This document shows, piece by piece, positions 39,104-47,293 of a stretch of DNA of 64,000 nucleotides (the stretch's first letter is position 1; each line of letters starts with the position of its first letter). Position numbers and translations under genes: made by a program. The notes beneath the pieces are model-generated. The model had not been told where the DNA came from, searched no databases, and worked only from the letters and a program-made list of their open reading frames with translations. Source of the DNA: Novosphingobium profundi (GTDB taxonomy: Bacteria; Pseudomonadota; Alphaproteobacteria; Sphingomonadales; Sphingomonadaceae); NCBI RefSeq assembly GCF_020524485.1, contig NZ_JAIVLF010000001.1, positions 1,116,001 to 1,180,000 on the forward strand, given 5' to 3'.

Positions 39104-39271
39104 CGTGAGCTGGCGGCAGCGGCGGCGGTCCTGCGGAAGGTTTGACGGCAAAAGGCACGCAAACGGGACAAGACTGCTGCCGCCAAGGGAAATTTCGCAA
39201 GCAACGTCGCTGCTGGCAGGGGTAGCTTCCCCGAGGCCTGCGGACAGGGCCATCCTCGTTCCAGGAGTGCC

Positions 39272-40162
39272 ATGCGCGGTTTTCTCGTTCTTGCCTTTTG
39301 CCTGCTGGCGACAGTATCGGCGTCTGCCCATGGGGCCCAGGCGGATCTGTGGCAGGGCACCATTGCCTTCACGGCAGCCCCGACACCGGGCCGCGAAGCG
39401 GGCGGTGAAGAACGCAGCGGCGATCAGAACCAGAGCAGCTACGCGCTGCGCCTGCGCATCACACGCCGGGAGGTGCCGCTGGTGGGTCAGGTGAGCGCGG
39501 AAGTCGAAAGCAACTACCGCCCCGATTACCTGAAGCGCGGTCCGCAGTCGCGCCTGCGGCTCCATTCTGTGCTCGGCAACGCGCCGATCATGCTGGGCGG
39601 AGAGGTCGCGGGGGCCCGCGCCGATACGCTTCGCCTCCGTCTCGACATGTTCCATGACAAGGTGTGGAGCGTGTGCCGTGCTGAAGATGGCAGTTGCCCG
39701 AAAAACCCTTCCGGTTTCTTCGAAGGCGAAGTGCGCCGGGATGTGACGGTGGGGGCAGGGGCGGTCTATGCCACCCACCTTAGTGCCTCTGAGCCCGACA
39801 TCGAGCTACGCCTTGCCGCGAGCGCCAGGCGCCTGTGGTCGAGCCGTGCTGACCGCAACCGTTGGACCCCGCGCGCGCAGGCGAGTGTCCTGGTCGGACC
39901 GCTTGGCCCGGGGATCCGGCCCTTCGTGCAAGCCGCCTACGATCTGCGGCTCTATGACCGGCCGTGGTCGGGGATGGACCGCGCGCGGCGTGACCGCAAC
40001 CTGCAGGTCGGGGCAGGGGCGGACCTGGAGGACTGGGTCGGCCACGGGATCGATGCGCTCCAGATCGGTGTTCTCTACTACCGCCGCCGCTCGAACCGGG
40101 CCAATGCGGGCTACACGCGCGGCTTCTTCGCCCCGCGCCTCACACTTGCCCGGCGGTTCTGA
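39272..40162 (+). CDS. Putative exported beta-barrel protein
   Basis: A 296-residue protein with a signal peptide (LVLAFCLLATVSASAHG). Alternating patterns such as RLRLHSVLG and LRLRLDMF, and a C-terminal phenylalanine after LTLARRF, suggest an outer-membrane beta-barrel. Two cysteines (VCRAEDGSC) could form a disulfide. No family is recognised. It is convergent with the DUF1570 gene, 18 nt apart. Confidence 0.6.
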   Translation: MRGFLVLAFCLLATVSASAHGAQADLWQGTIAFTAAPTPGREAGGEERSGDQNQSSYALRLRITRREVPLVGQVSAEVESNYRPDYLKRGPQSRLRLHSVLGNAPIMLGGEVAGARADTLRLRLDMFHDKVWSVCRAEDGSCPKNPSGFFEGEVRRDVTVGAGAVYATHLSASEPDIELRLAASARRLWSSRADRNRWTPRAQASVLVGPLGPGIRPFVQAAYDLRLYDRPWSGMDRARRDRNLQVGAGADLEDWVGHGIDALQIGVLYYRRRSNRANAGYTRGFFAPRLTLARRF

Positions 40163-40180
40163 AAGTGTCTGGCAAGGCCG

Positions 40181-41737
40181 CTAGTGCGCCGCCTTCACGT
40201 CGTCGGAGCGATAGGCCAGCGACAAGACTTGCCCGAGGTCCTCGCCTGTCCAGTCAGGCTCGGCGTTCAGCCGGGCCAGCAGCGCGCGTGCGGCCCTGGC
40301 CTGGCTGCCTCCGTGGGGGTTGTAGGCGACCGGCTGGAGATGGCGCAGCGCACGGTTGCCCTTGCCCAGGCCGATCAGGGTCGTGGCAACATTCATCTGC
40401 AGGCTGAGATCGAAGGGGGCAAGCTCGCTTGCGCGCTCGAGCCCCTGCACCGCGAGTTCGGGCGGCTTGACCCCGGCCTCGGCAAAGCTGCGGTAGTAGT
40501 AGACCAGAGGCAGCGGGTGGTCGTTCTCGATCTTGTTGAGCGCCAGGAACGGTGCGCGCGCCGCCTTGTAGGCCGCCGCGTCGGCCTCCTCGGCGTCGCG
40601 TGCCTTGGCAAAGAGGGCATAGCCCTTCTGGAGGTAGGCGTTGACCGTGTGCGGGTCGGCAGCGAGCGCCCGGTCGGCCGCTGCGATGGCGGCATCGTAG
40701 TGGCCTGTGTCGTACTCGGCTTCAGCCAGTTCGGAGAGGACGGCCGGGTCGTTGGGGTACAGGGCCGCGATCTCACGCGCCTCGGTGAGGATTTCGGCGG
40801 CAGCCTCGCTGTCGACACCACGCCGGCTCTCGATGGTGAGCGGCAGGATCTCGGCCTCACCCTCACGTAGACGCGTGATTGTCACGGTTGCGGCGGGAAG
40901 GTTCTCCGGGCTGAGATTGAGGGCTGAGATGCGCCGCTGGTCGAGATAATCGTCGAGTTCGTCCTCAAGCGTCTCAAAGTCGCCGAAAACGTCCTCGGCC
41001 GCCGCGCGTTCTCCGGCACCTTGCCCGATACGGGTGAGATAGGCGCGCATCTGGCCCTTTCGGGACGGTGCAAAGGTCAGGTAGTGGTAGAGTAGCCAGC
41101 TGCGGCCATAGAATGCATCGTAGCCCTTGCCGCGGTGCGCCTCGTAGAGTTCGGGATCGAGCAGGTCCTCGACGGGCACGCTCTTGGCGTTGAACAGTTC
41201 GTAGCCGCGGTGCTGTGCGGCACGCCCCATCAGGATCGAGCCATCGCGCTTGAAGGTGCTGGAGGCGAAGAATTCGGCCGCGCCCTCGCTCATCCAGCGC
41301 GGCATGGTCAGGCTTTGGCCCGAGAGCAGGAAGTGGTGCGCGTATTCGTGCAGGAGGGTGATCAGGGCCACATCGGGCGTGCCGGATGTTGACCCGAGCC
41401 GCGGCACGATGGCGAGCGACTTACCCGCGCGCGGCACGTAAAAGCCGTTGACGTACTTGTCGTCGCCCCCGTGGAGGCGGCGTACCTCCCGTTCGCCGCT
41501 GACCACGAAGATGGTCACCCGGTTGGACGGGCTGGGTGGCTCAGCGGTGTCGCCGGTCACCAGCGCCATGGCTTGGTGGAAGCGCTCCAGCCGGGTGGTG
41601 AAGGTTTCCAGGTCCTTGGCGCTGTCCTTGGCATAGACCACGAAGTGCGGGCTTGCCGCCTTGTACCAGTCTGCCGCCATGACTGAGCCTGGAAGAAAAG
41701 TGGCGGCCACGCAGGCCGCCAGCGCCAGTCGTTTCAT
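40181..41737 (-). CDS. Exported DUF1570-type metallopeptidase with TPRs
   Basis: A 518-residue protein. After a signal peptide (residues 1-21, cleavage near VMA-AD), the zinc motif HEYAH is at residues 130-134 and a likely third ligand lies in MSEGAAEFF (about 151-155). This matches gluzincin-like peptidases such as DUF1570. The C-terminal half has TPR-like helices (about 320-500). The substrate is unknown; a periplasmic location is inferred. It lies next to the ecfG-nepR unit on the same strand, 112 nt downstream of it. Confidence 0.75.
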   Translation of the reverse strand: MKRLALAACVAATFLPGSVMAADWYKAASPHFVVYAKDSAKDLETFTTRLERFHQAMALVTGDTAEPPSPSNRVTIFVVSGEREVRRLHGGDDKYVNGFYVPRAGKSLAIVPRLGSTSGTPDVALITLLHEYAHHFLLSGQSLTMPRWMSEGAAEFFASSTFKRDGSILMGRAAQHRGYELFNAKSVPVEDLLDPELYEAHRGKGYDAFYGRSWLLYHYLTFAPSRKGQMRAYLTRIGQGAGERAAAEDVFGDFETLEDELDDYLDQRRISALNLSPENLPAATVTITRLREGEAEILPLTIESRRGVDSEAAAEILTEAREIAALYPNDPAVLSELAEAEYDTGHYDAAIAAADRALAADPHTVNAYLQKGYALFAKARDAEEADAAAYKAARAPFLALNKIENDHPLPLVYYYRSFAEAGVKPPELAVQGLERASELAPFDLSLQMNVATTLIGLGKGNRALRHLQPVAYNPHGGSQARAARALLARLNAEPDWTGEDLGQVLSLAYRSDDVKAAH

Positions 41738-41849
41738 CAGTCCCCCCGTTTCAAGGGAGGTACTAAAGCTCTCGGACCCTTGCTTGGCAAGTGTCTTGCC
41801 CAGTTAACGCTTTGCAAGACATGGCCCGTCCTGGGTGTGCGGGGCGCTC

Positions 41850-42380
41850 TCAGCGCGCCCCGATCTTCTCCGGTTCATCTGCCAGCATACGCGTGAGGTC
41901 GGTCCGGGCACGGGCCACGCGGCTCTTCATCGTGCCGATCGGACAGCCCGCAATGTCGGCCGCCTCCTCGTAGCTGAAGCCCGAAGCGCCCACCAGCAGC
42001 ACGGCTTCGCGCCGTTCGGGCGCCAGTTTCTGGAGCGCGGTTTCCATGTCGCCCAGATGCACCGGCCCTTCCTGATCGGCTTCCATGACCAGCATGCGCT
42101 CCATGTCGGCGTCTTCGACATCGGTCTGGCGCTTGGACTTGCGCAGCTCGGACAGGTAGTGGTTGCGCAGGATCGCGAAGGTCCAGGCACGCATGTTGGT
42201 GCCGACCTGGTAGCGTTCGCGCGCGGTCCATGCCTTGACCGCCGTCTCTTGGACAAGATCATCGGCAAAGTCGTGACGGCCGCACAGGCCACGTGCGAAG
42301 GCGCGAAGGTGCGGCAGCACCCCCATGAGTTCGCGGCGGAATGCCTCGTCGCCCGAGGTCGGCGTGATCCGCTCAGGCAT
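41850..42380 (-). CDS. ecfG: General stress response sigma factor EcfG
   Basis: A 176-residue ECF sigma factor of the ECF15 (EcfG) group. Region 2 is HLRAFARGLCGRHDFADDLVQ and the -10 binding part ends AWTFAILRNHYLSELR. Region 4 is GFSYEEAADIAGCPIGTMKSRVARAR. EcfG directs transcription of stress genes and is held by NepR until phosphorylated PhyR titrates NepR (established in alphaproteobacteria). Its ATG at 42380 overlaps the nepR stop region by 8 nt, which implies coupled translation. Confidence 0.93.
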   Translation of the reverse strand: MPERITPTSGDEAFRRELMGVLPHLRAFARGLCGRHDFADDLVQETAVKAWTARERYQVGTNMRAWTFAILRNHYLSELRKSKRQTDVEDADMERMLVMEADQEGPVHLGDMETALQKLAPERREAVLLVGASGFSYEEAADIAGCPIGTMKSRVARARTDLTRMLADEPEKIGAR

Positions 42381-42558
42381 CGTCGCCGTCGTCCAGCTTC
42401 TTCAGGAGGTCCTGGAAGCTGTCCGGCAGCGGTTCGTCCACCACGGAGTTGTACAGCTTCCTCAATCCACCGGCCCAGCCGGGCTCGCCGTCGCGGCGCA
42501 CCTCCGGCGGGAGACCCGGTGTCTTGCCGGGTTGGCCATTCGATTTGGGGTGGTCCAA
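42373..42558 (-). CDS. nepR: Anti-sigma factor NepR
   Basis: A 61-residue protein with the NepR helices: GGLRKLYNSVVDEPLP (about residues 30-45) and DSFQDLLKKLDD. It binds EcfG, and by partner switching PhyR. The variable N-terminus is disordered and charged, as usual. Directly upstream of and overlapping ecfG on the minus strand. Transcription probably starts from the symmetric element at 42766-42792. Confidence 0.92.
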   Translation of the reverse strand: MDHPKSNGQPGKTPGLPPEVRRDGEPGWAGGLRKLYNSVVDEPLPDSFQDLLKKLDDGDDA

Positions 42559-42914
42559 AGCTGACTCCTTGCTTCAAAGCTCCTTGCGGCCCGCAGGCGC
42601 ACCGGTCAAGCCTTGCGCGGGCAGCGTGCCGCGCAATTTTCCCCCAGCGTGCCGGGCAAGGCGCGCCCGGATCGTTCGTGTCATTCTCGGTGCCCGGGCT
42701 GCCCGAACGGGCTGGCCTGCGGGCGGATGAAGCTGCGCAGTGCTGCGCAAATTGCTCTTACACACGGAACCATTGGGAGGCTGCATGGTTCCCGAATGAC
42801 GAGTGTCTCGCAACGTGCCGCCGAATTGGAAGAATTTAATGGGTAGGCTGGAGGCGGGCGGCATGCCATGGCACGGACGAATTCACACCGCATGAGGCGG
42901 CCGAGGATCGGCCG
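42559..42914. other. nepR-kinase divergent intergenic region
   Basis: These 356 nt carry no gene. The main feature is the symmetric promoter element listed separately, 208 nt from nepR and 123 nt from the kinase start. The long leaders on both sides show no further clear structure. Confidence 0.5.
42766..42792. promoter_or_regulatory. Palindromic EcfG-type promoter, GGAAC-N17-GTTCC
   Basis: GGAAC at 42766-42770 and its mirror GTTCC at 42788-42792 are 17 nt apart. On each strand the element reads as -35 GGAAC followed by -10 GTT at the right spacing, so it could drive both nepR-ecfG and the divergent kinase. The base before GTT is G on both strands instead of the consensus C. Confidence 0.6.
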
Positions 42915-44594
42915 GTGCGGATCTTGGGGGTATGTACGGTGGTTGACCAGCCTCTGCTGGACAGGGTCGAAAAGCAGGCATGGTTCCACAAGTATCCGCG
43001 TGGCTGGCCGTTCCTCCTTTTCATCATTGCAAGCGTGACGACGGCCGTCTCGGTCATGGCGATCGAGCGTGCCGACCGCGAAACGCGCCGCCTTGCGCTG
43101 GAAAGCAGCATGACCGAGGTCTCCTCCGCGCTGCAGCGCCGTGCCACCGAGACGATTGCCTTGCTGCGCGCGGGTAGTGCGCTCTTCGCGACGCAGGAGG
43201 AGGTAAGCCAGGACCAGTTCGCCGAGTTCGTCGGGGACATGCAGCATGAGGGCGATCTCTATGGGTCGCTCGGGATCGGCTGGGCCCCCTTGGTGGAGCG
43301 CAAGGACCTGCCGGCCTTTGAAGTGGCCGAGGCCGAGGCGGGGCGTGTCGATTTTCTCGTCCATCCGCGTCCGGAACCGGATGACGAGCTGGTGGCGCCC
43401 ATTGTCTATCTGCGCCCTGCAAGCGCGGCCAACCTGCGCGCGATCGGCTTCGATATGTATTCCGAAGAGGTGCGCCGCGCCGCGATGGAAAAGGCGATGG
43501 AGCTGGCGCGACCGATTGCCTCGGGTAAGGTTCGTCTGGTCCAGAACAGCCGCGGCGATGATTCGGCCGGGTTCCTGATCTACATGCCTGTTCTTGTCGA
43601 CACCTGGGGGGGCAAGCGGGTCAAGGGCTTCATCTATTCGCCGTTCGAGGCCAGCGAATTTCTCGATTCGGCCAGCGAATTGTTCTCCAGCTCGCGCCTC
43701 GAGATGGCGATCTATGACGAGAAGGTGGACCCGGCAAATCTGCTCGCCGAACACCGCGTCGAAGGGACCGATGGCCCCATGCTGACCCGTCGCCTCGAGG
43801 TCGCAGGGCACCATTGGGTGCTGCAGGTGCGCGACAAGAAGGGCGGTCTGCTTTCGCCGCTTTCGCGCATCACGCTGTTTTTCGGGGCGATTGCCTCGCT
43901 CATGGTCATGGCGATCGGGCGGCTCATCACCAAGCGCGCGGCCGAAGATCGCCGGGTGCTCGAATGGCTGCGCAGCCAGGCCTCGATCCGGGATTCGCTG
44001 ACACGTGAACTCAACCACCGGGTGAAGAACACGCTGGCCAATGTCCTGTCCATCGCCGCGCTGACCCGGCGCCGCTCGAAGGACATCGACGACTTCACCG
44101 ACAGCCTGACCGCGCGCATCCGTGCGCTGTCGGCGACCCATGACCTGCTTTCGCAATCGGACTGGGGCTTTGCCGGGCTCGGCGATGTCGTGGCCTCGGA
44201 ACTGGCGCCGTACATGGAAGGCAGTGAGAGCCACGTCGAGATGTCGGGCCCGGACATCAAGCTTGCGCCCAACGATGCGATGTCGCTGGGCCTCGCCATC
44301 CATGAGCTGGCGACCAATGCGGCCAAATACGGTGCGCTCAGTGTCGGCGAAGGGCGGGTTCACGTCGACTGGGCTCTCATCAGCCATGATCTGGCAACGA
44401 TCCGTTGGCGCGAAGAGGGCGGCCCGCCGGTGACCGAGCCGGTCAAGCGTGGGTTCGGGCGCGATCTCATCGAGAAGATCGTGGCGCACGAGTTGAAGTC
44501 GCAGGTCAATCTGGAGTTCAAGCCGGGCGGCGTCGAATGTGAACTCAAGGTGCCGGTGCGTGTCTCGCGCGACTTCGTCCTGCGCAGCCAATAG
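42915..44594 (+). CDS. CHASE-domain sensor histidine kinase, HisKA_2/HWE type
   Basis: A protein of up to 559 residues. A first membrane span (FLLFIIASVTTAVSVMA, near residue 34) and a second near 320-345 enclose a periplasmic CHASE domain (LYGSLGIGWAPLVE, EEVRRAAMEKAM). The kinase has the H-box ELNHRVKNTLANVL with phosphoacceptor His368 and the ATP-binding part HELATNAAKYGAL. There is no receiver domain. It lies divergent from nepR-ecfG, the place held in Sphingomonas by PhyP, a PhyR-directed kinase/phosphatase, so PhyR is the likely partner. The GTG at 42915 is used; a GTG at 42939 after GGGGG is an alternative. Confidence 0.85.
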   Translation: MRILGVCTVVDQPLLDRVEKQAWFHKYPRGWPFLLFIIASVTTAVSVMAIERADRETRRLALESSMTEVSSALQRRATETIALLRAGSALFATQEEVSQDQFAEFVGDMQHEGDLYGSLGIGWAPLVERKDLPAFEVAEAEAGRVDFLVHPRPEPDDELVAPIVYLRPASAANLRAIGFDMYSEEVRRAAMEKAMELARPIASGKVRLVQNSRGDDSAGFLIYMPVLVDTWGGKRVKGFIYSPFEASEFLDSASELFSSSRLEMAIYDEKVDPANLLAEHRVEGTDGPMLTRRLEVAGHHWVLQVRDKKGGLLSPLSRITLFFGAIASLMVMAIGRLITKRAAEDRRVLEWLRSQASIRDSLTRELNHRVKNTLANVLSIAALTRRRSKDIDDFTDSLTARIRALSATHDLLSQSDWGFAGLGDVVASELAPYMEGSESHVEMSGPDIKLAPNDAMSLGLAIHELATNAAKYGALSVGEGRVHVDWALISHDLATIRWREEGGPPVTEPVKRGFGRDLIEKIVAHELKSQVNLEFKPGGVECELKVPVRVSRDFVLRSQ

Positions 44595-44601
44595 CCCTTA
44601 A

Positions 44602-44610
44602 GGGGGGGGG
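44602..44610 (+). repeat. G9 homopolymer after the kinase gene
   Basis: Nine consecutive G lie 8 nt after the kinase stop, followed by an AT-rich stretch (44640-44690) unlike the surrounding DNA. The AT-rich part is a plausible promoter for the next small gene. Confidence 0.5.
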
Positions 44611-44777
44611 CTGCCAGAAAAATTCGGATGCGTACCACTTTTCATTCGTTTTCAGATATATAGTTTCTTCTTAGGTATTTCTCCGAGGATTGCTTTCGGG
44701 GCTTGGTAATGCTGCAGCGCAAAAGCGGGTCGCAGCCGCAACCAGAGCCGAGAACAAGACCAGAAGGAAAACGAGAC

Positions 44778-45170
44778 ATGGGTTGCACCACCAGGGCCAG
44801 CCGTTGGCTTGCGCAGGCGGACGAGATCGCGCTTGTCTGCAGCGATGCCGAGGCCGAGCAGCAGGGCGCCTGCCTTGTGGCGATGATGCAGTTCCTGCGC
44901 GGACATCAGGACATGGGCGCGAGCGCGGAGGCGCGCGCCGCGCGGTTTCTCTCCGTGGATGCCTATGCCGATGCGGCGCTGGCGCTGTTGCCGCCGCGCT
45001 GTGCGTCGATGATCTCGCAGGCGGGACGTGGGGGGCTGGCCTGCGCGAGCGTACGGCTCGATGGGTGCAGTGGGCCCGAAGCGACCGCGACGGCGCGCAC
45101 GCCTGCGCTCGCGCTTGTCGCAGCCTATGCGCAGGCGCTGGTCGAGGCGGAACTGTCGCTCGCGGCCTGA
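44778..45170 (+). CDS. Hypothetical protein in the stress locus
   Basis: A 130-residue Ala-rich, mostly helical cytoplasmic protein (ASRWLAQADEIALVCSD...). The ATG at 44778 has AAGGA about 9 nt upstream; a TTG at 44703 is in frame. Several cysteines are spread along it. No family is recognised. It lies between the kinase gene and phyR and is convergent with phyR, with a terminator between. Confidence 0.55.
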   Translation: MGCTTRASRWLAQADEIALVCSDAEAEQQGACLVAMMQFLRGHQDMGASAEARAARFLSVDAYADAALALLPPRCASMISQAGRGGLACASVRLDGCSGPEATATARTPALALVAAYAQALVEAELSLAA

Positions 45171-45192
45171 GGCACGCCGCTTGCGGGCATGA

Positions 45193-45227
45193 AAAAAGGG
45201 GCCGTCCTCATAGGATGGCCCCTTTTT
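45193..45227. terminator. Bidirectional terminator before phyR
   Basis: AAAAAGGGGCCGTCCT (45193-45208) pairs with AGGATGGCCCCTTTTT (45212-45227). It separates the convergent small gene and phyR. Confidence 0.85.
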
Positions 45228-45250
45228 GCAGGAACGTAGAAGCGGGTAAA

Positions 45251-46048
45251 TCAGCCCAGGGGCTTGCTCGAGCCGAAGAACAGGGCCTGGCTGATCGCCG
45301 CGCGCACCGTTGCTTCCTTGAAGGGCTTGGTCACCAGATAGGTGGGTTCCGGGCGTTCGCCGGTGAGCAGGCGTTCGGGGTAGGCGGTGATGAAGATCAC
45401 CGGCACGTCACCGAACTTGAGTAGGTCTTCCACCGCGTCGATACCCGAGCTGCCGTCGGCCAGCTGGATGTCGGCAAGGACGAGCCCGGCGGGCTCGCGC
45501 TCGAACATTTCGAGAGCCTGCGTGCGCGTGGCAGCCGTGCCCACGACCGTGTGGCCCACGTCCGAGACCAGGCTTTCGAGCTGCATCGAGATCAGGGGCT
45601 CGTCTTCGATGATGAGGACGCGCGTCGCGCTCTCACCCTCGATCTCGGCGATGGCCTGGGCGATCAGGGCGTCGACGGCGTCGGGCGTGACGTCGAGGAT
45701 CGTGGCGGTATCCTCGCGGCTGAATTCCTCCACCGTGTTCAGGAGCAGGGCCTGGCGGTGCGTCGGGGCAATCGTCGAGAGGCGGGCCTGGGCGGCCTGC
45801 TCGTGACGGTTCTCGGCAAGGTCTGCGCCGAGTTCACCTTCGACGTGGCCGGTGGTCCAGATCCGCGTGAAGGCGCCATAAAGGGCCGCGCGGCTCTGTG
45901 CGATGGCGCTGCGCAGCTCGGTGTCGGCCAGCGCCGCCTCCAGCGTTGCGCGCACATAGGTGTCACCCGACTGCTGGGAGCCGGTGAGCGCACGTGCATA
46001 GCGGCGTAGATAGGGAAGCTGCAGTGCGATCTGATCTGAGACGGACAT
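45251..46048 (-). CDS. phyR: Response regulator PhyR
   Basis: A 265-residue protein with an N-terminal EcfG-like sigma domain (about residues 1-135, region-2 and region-4 mimic, FSREDTATILDVTPDAVDALIA) and a C-terminal receiver. The acidic pocket is IIEDEP near 147-151 and the phosphoacceptor Asp193 in LADIQLADG; VTKPF carries the conserved lysine. When phosphorylated, the sigma-like domain takes NepR from EcfG (established mechanism). The ATG at 46048 is chosen over one 7 codons upstream. No EcfG-type promoter was found on its strand. Confidence 0.95.
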   Translation of the reverse strand: MSVSDQIALQLPYLRRYARALTGSQQSGDTYVRATLEAALADTELRSAIAQSRAALYGAFTRIWTTGHVEGELGADLAENRHEQAAQARLSTIAPTHRQALLLNTVEEFSREDTATILDVTPDAVDALIAQAIAEIEGESATRVLIIEDEPLISMQLESLVSDVGHTVVGTAATRTQALEMFEREPAGLVLADIQLADGSSGIDAVEDLLKFGDVPVIFITAYPERLLTGERPEPTYLVTKPFKEATVRAAISQALFFGSSKPLG

Positions 46049-46269
46049 CCGTATTCCTCGTCCTTGCAATCTGTATTTCCTGTGTACCCGTCCTTGCTCC
46101 CTAAAGAGGGGCGCGGCGTCGGGTGCGGCGCGATCGGGCAGGGGCTGTACCGGAAGGGTCGTCCGGGGCCTTTCCCGAGCCAGCTATGGCGCGCGGACCT
46201 TGTTCAAGGTCTGGCGCGGAGCCGGCTTGAGAGCAACATCAAAATTTTTCCTCCGTGCGACCAATTCCA

Positions 46270-46294
46270 GGAACCAATTTCCGGAAGCGGCGTT
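46270..46294 (+). promoter_or_regulatory. EcfG-type promoter candidate, distal, upstream of ecfG2
   Basis: GGAAC (46270-46274), 16 nt, CGTT (46291-46294). A transcript would cross the C-tract and the inverted repeat before reaching the gene, a leader of about 290 nt. Confidence 0.5.
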
Positions 46295-46325
46295 ACGCCT
46301 GTGTTGCCGCCGGAGACCACCCCCA

Positions 46326-46339
46326 CCCCCCCCCCCCCC
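46326..46339 (+). repeat. C14 homopolymer
   Basis: Fourteen consecutive C, preceded by ACCCCCA. Tracts of this length are prone to slippage. It lies between the distal promoter candidate and the inverted repeat. Confidence 0.8.
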
Positions 46340-46365
46340 GCGATCCGGCGTCAACCTGATCCCAA

Positions 46366-46399
46366 GAGGCCTCCGATCACGAGCGTGATCGGAGGCCTC
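46366..46399. repeat. Perfect 15-bp inverted repeat with GAGC loop
   Basis: GAGGCCTCCGATCAC (46366-46380) and GTGATCGGAGGCCTC (46385-46399) surround a 4-nt loop. No T-run follows on either strand. It could be an attenuator-like hairpin or an operator. Confidence 0.75.
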
Positions 46400-46533
46400 A
46401 AAGTTTGGGCAAGGCATATGTTCCCGTGCTGGTGCAATTTTTTGAAGGCGTACCGCGGTTGCATGGCACAAACTCAGTTCATCGCGCAGAGGGAACGCTT
46501 CGTCGCCACGGAAGCGTTCGATGTGTGCATTCA

Positions 46534-46559
46534 GGAACTTTTCGCGCCCGCATCACGTT
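46534..46559 (+). promoter_or_regulatory. EcfG-type promoter, proximal, of ecfG2
   Basis: GGAAC (46534-46538), 17 nt, CGTT (46556-46559). It ends 35 nt before the ATG at 46595, giving a leader near 29 nt that includes GGAGGG. The best-placed match in the window. Confidence 0.7.
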
Positions 46560-46594
46560 GGCTTCACAACGGAATTCAACGGAGGGTAATCCAG

Positions 46595-47230
46595 ATGACC
46601 GCACAGCTGAGCGAAGCCGGCGAAACCACAGCGCTTACGGACGGGGAGTTCAAGCGCGCACTTGCCGACGTCGCACCGCACCTGCGTGCCTTTGCGCGGG
46701 GCCTTTGTGGCAACCGCGATCGGGCCGACGATCTGGCGCAGGAGGCCATGCTGCGGGCCTGGGCCGCACGCGAGCGCTATGCCGCGGGCACCAACTTCAA
46801 GGCCTGGACTTTCACGATCCTGCGCAACCACTTCTATTCCGAAGCCCGCCGCGCGCGTTTCCATGGCGAGTACGACGAACTGGCCGCCGAGCGTATCCTG
46901 CGCACCGACGCGACCCAGGAAAGCGCCATCGAACTGGCGGACGTGCTGCGCGCGCTGGAGGCGATTCCGGCCAACTACCGCGAGGCTCTGATCCTGGTGG
47001 CCGCGGGCAATCTTTCCTACGAGGAAATCGCGAGCATCTGCGATATCGCGCTGGGCACGGTGAAGAGCCGGATCTGCCGCGCGCGTGCCATGCTTTCCAA
47101 GATCATCGAGTCGGGCCAGCTGCCGGACTCACGCCACGAATTCGTGCTCACCGGCGAGGCGATTGACGCCTTCTTTGCCGAGCTGGGCAAGGTTTCGAAC
47201 GTCGAGGAGCTGCGCCGCATCGCGGCCTGA
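46595..47230 (+). CDS. Second EcfG-like ECF sigma factor
   Basis: A 211-residue ECF sigma factor close to the EcfG encoded at 42 kb: region 2 HLRAFARGLCGNRDRADDLAQ and AWTFTILRNHFYSEARR, region 4 NLSYEEIASICDIALGTVKSRICRAR. It is 35 residues longer, with a C-terminal tail (from about residue 176, HEFVLTGEAIDAFFAEL). GGAGGG precedes the ATG at 46595 and an EcfG-type promoter lies just upstream, so it may be induced by EcfG or by itself. Multiple EcfG paralogues are common in this order; they may widen or feed back on the response. Confidence 0.85.
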   Translation: MTAQLSEAGETTALTDGEFKRALADVAPHLRAFARGLCGNRDRADDLAQEAMLRAWAARERYAAGTNFKAWTFTILRNHFYSEARRARFHGEYDELAAERILRTDATQESAIELADVLRALEAIPANYREALILVAAGNLSYEEIASICDIALGTVKSRICRARAMLSKIIESGQLPDSRHEFVLTGEAIDAFFAELGKVSNVEELRRIAA

Positions 47231-47293
47231 TCTCCCATTCATTCGGTGTGCCCCCTTTGAGGGGGCTCCCCCCAGCCGGACCCAGACAGTACC

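Larger units (their letters stand above)
46049..46594. other. phyR-ecfG2 divergent intergenic region
   Basis: 546 nt without a gene. It holds a C14 homopolymer (46326-46339), a perfect 15-bp inverted repeat (46366-46399) and two EcfG-type promoter matches reading toward the second sigma factor, all listed separately. The size suggests elaborate control of one or both flanking regulators. Confidence 0.6.

Noticed and set aside
46418..46424. GTTCC upstream of phyR as minus-strand EcfG -35
   Set aside because: The matching -10 (CGTT on the minus strand) is absent at 16 or 17 nt. No consensus promoter was found for phyR.
46498..46530. GGAAC ... CGTT at about 46492-46517
   Set aside because: The spacing is 18 nt to CGTT, outside the 16-17 nt range, and a better match lies closer to the gene.
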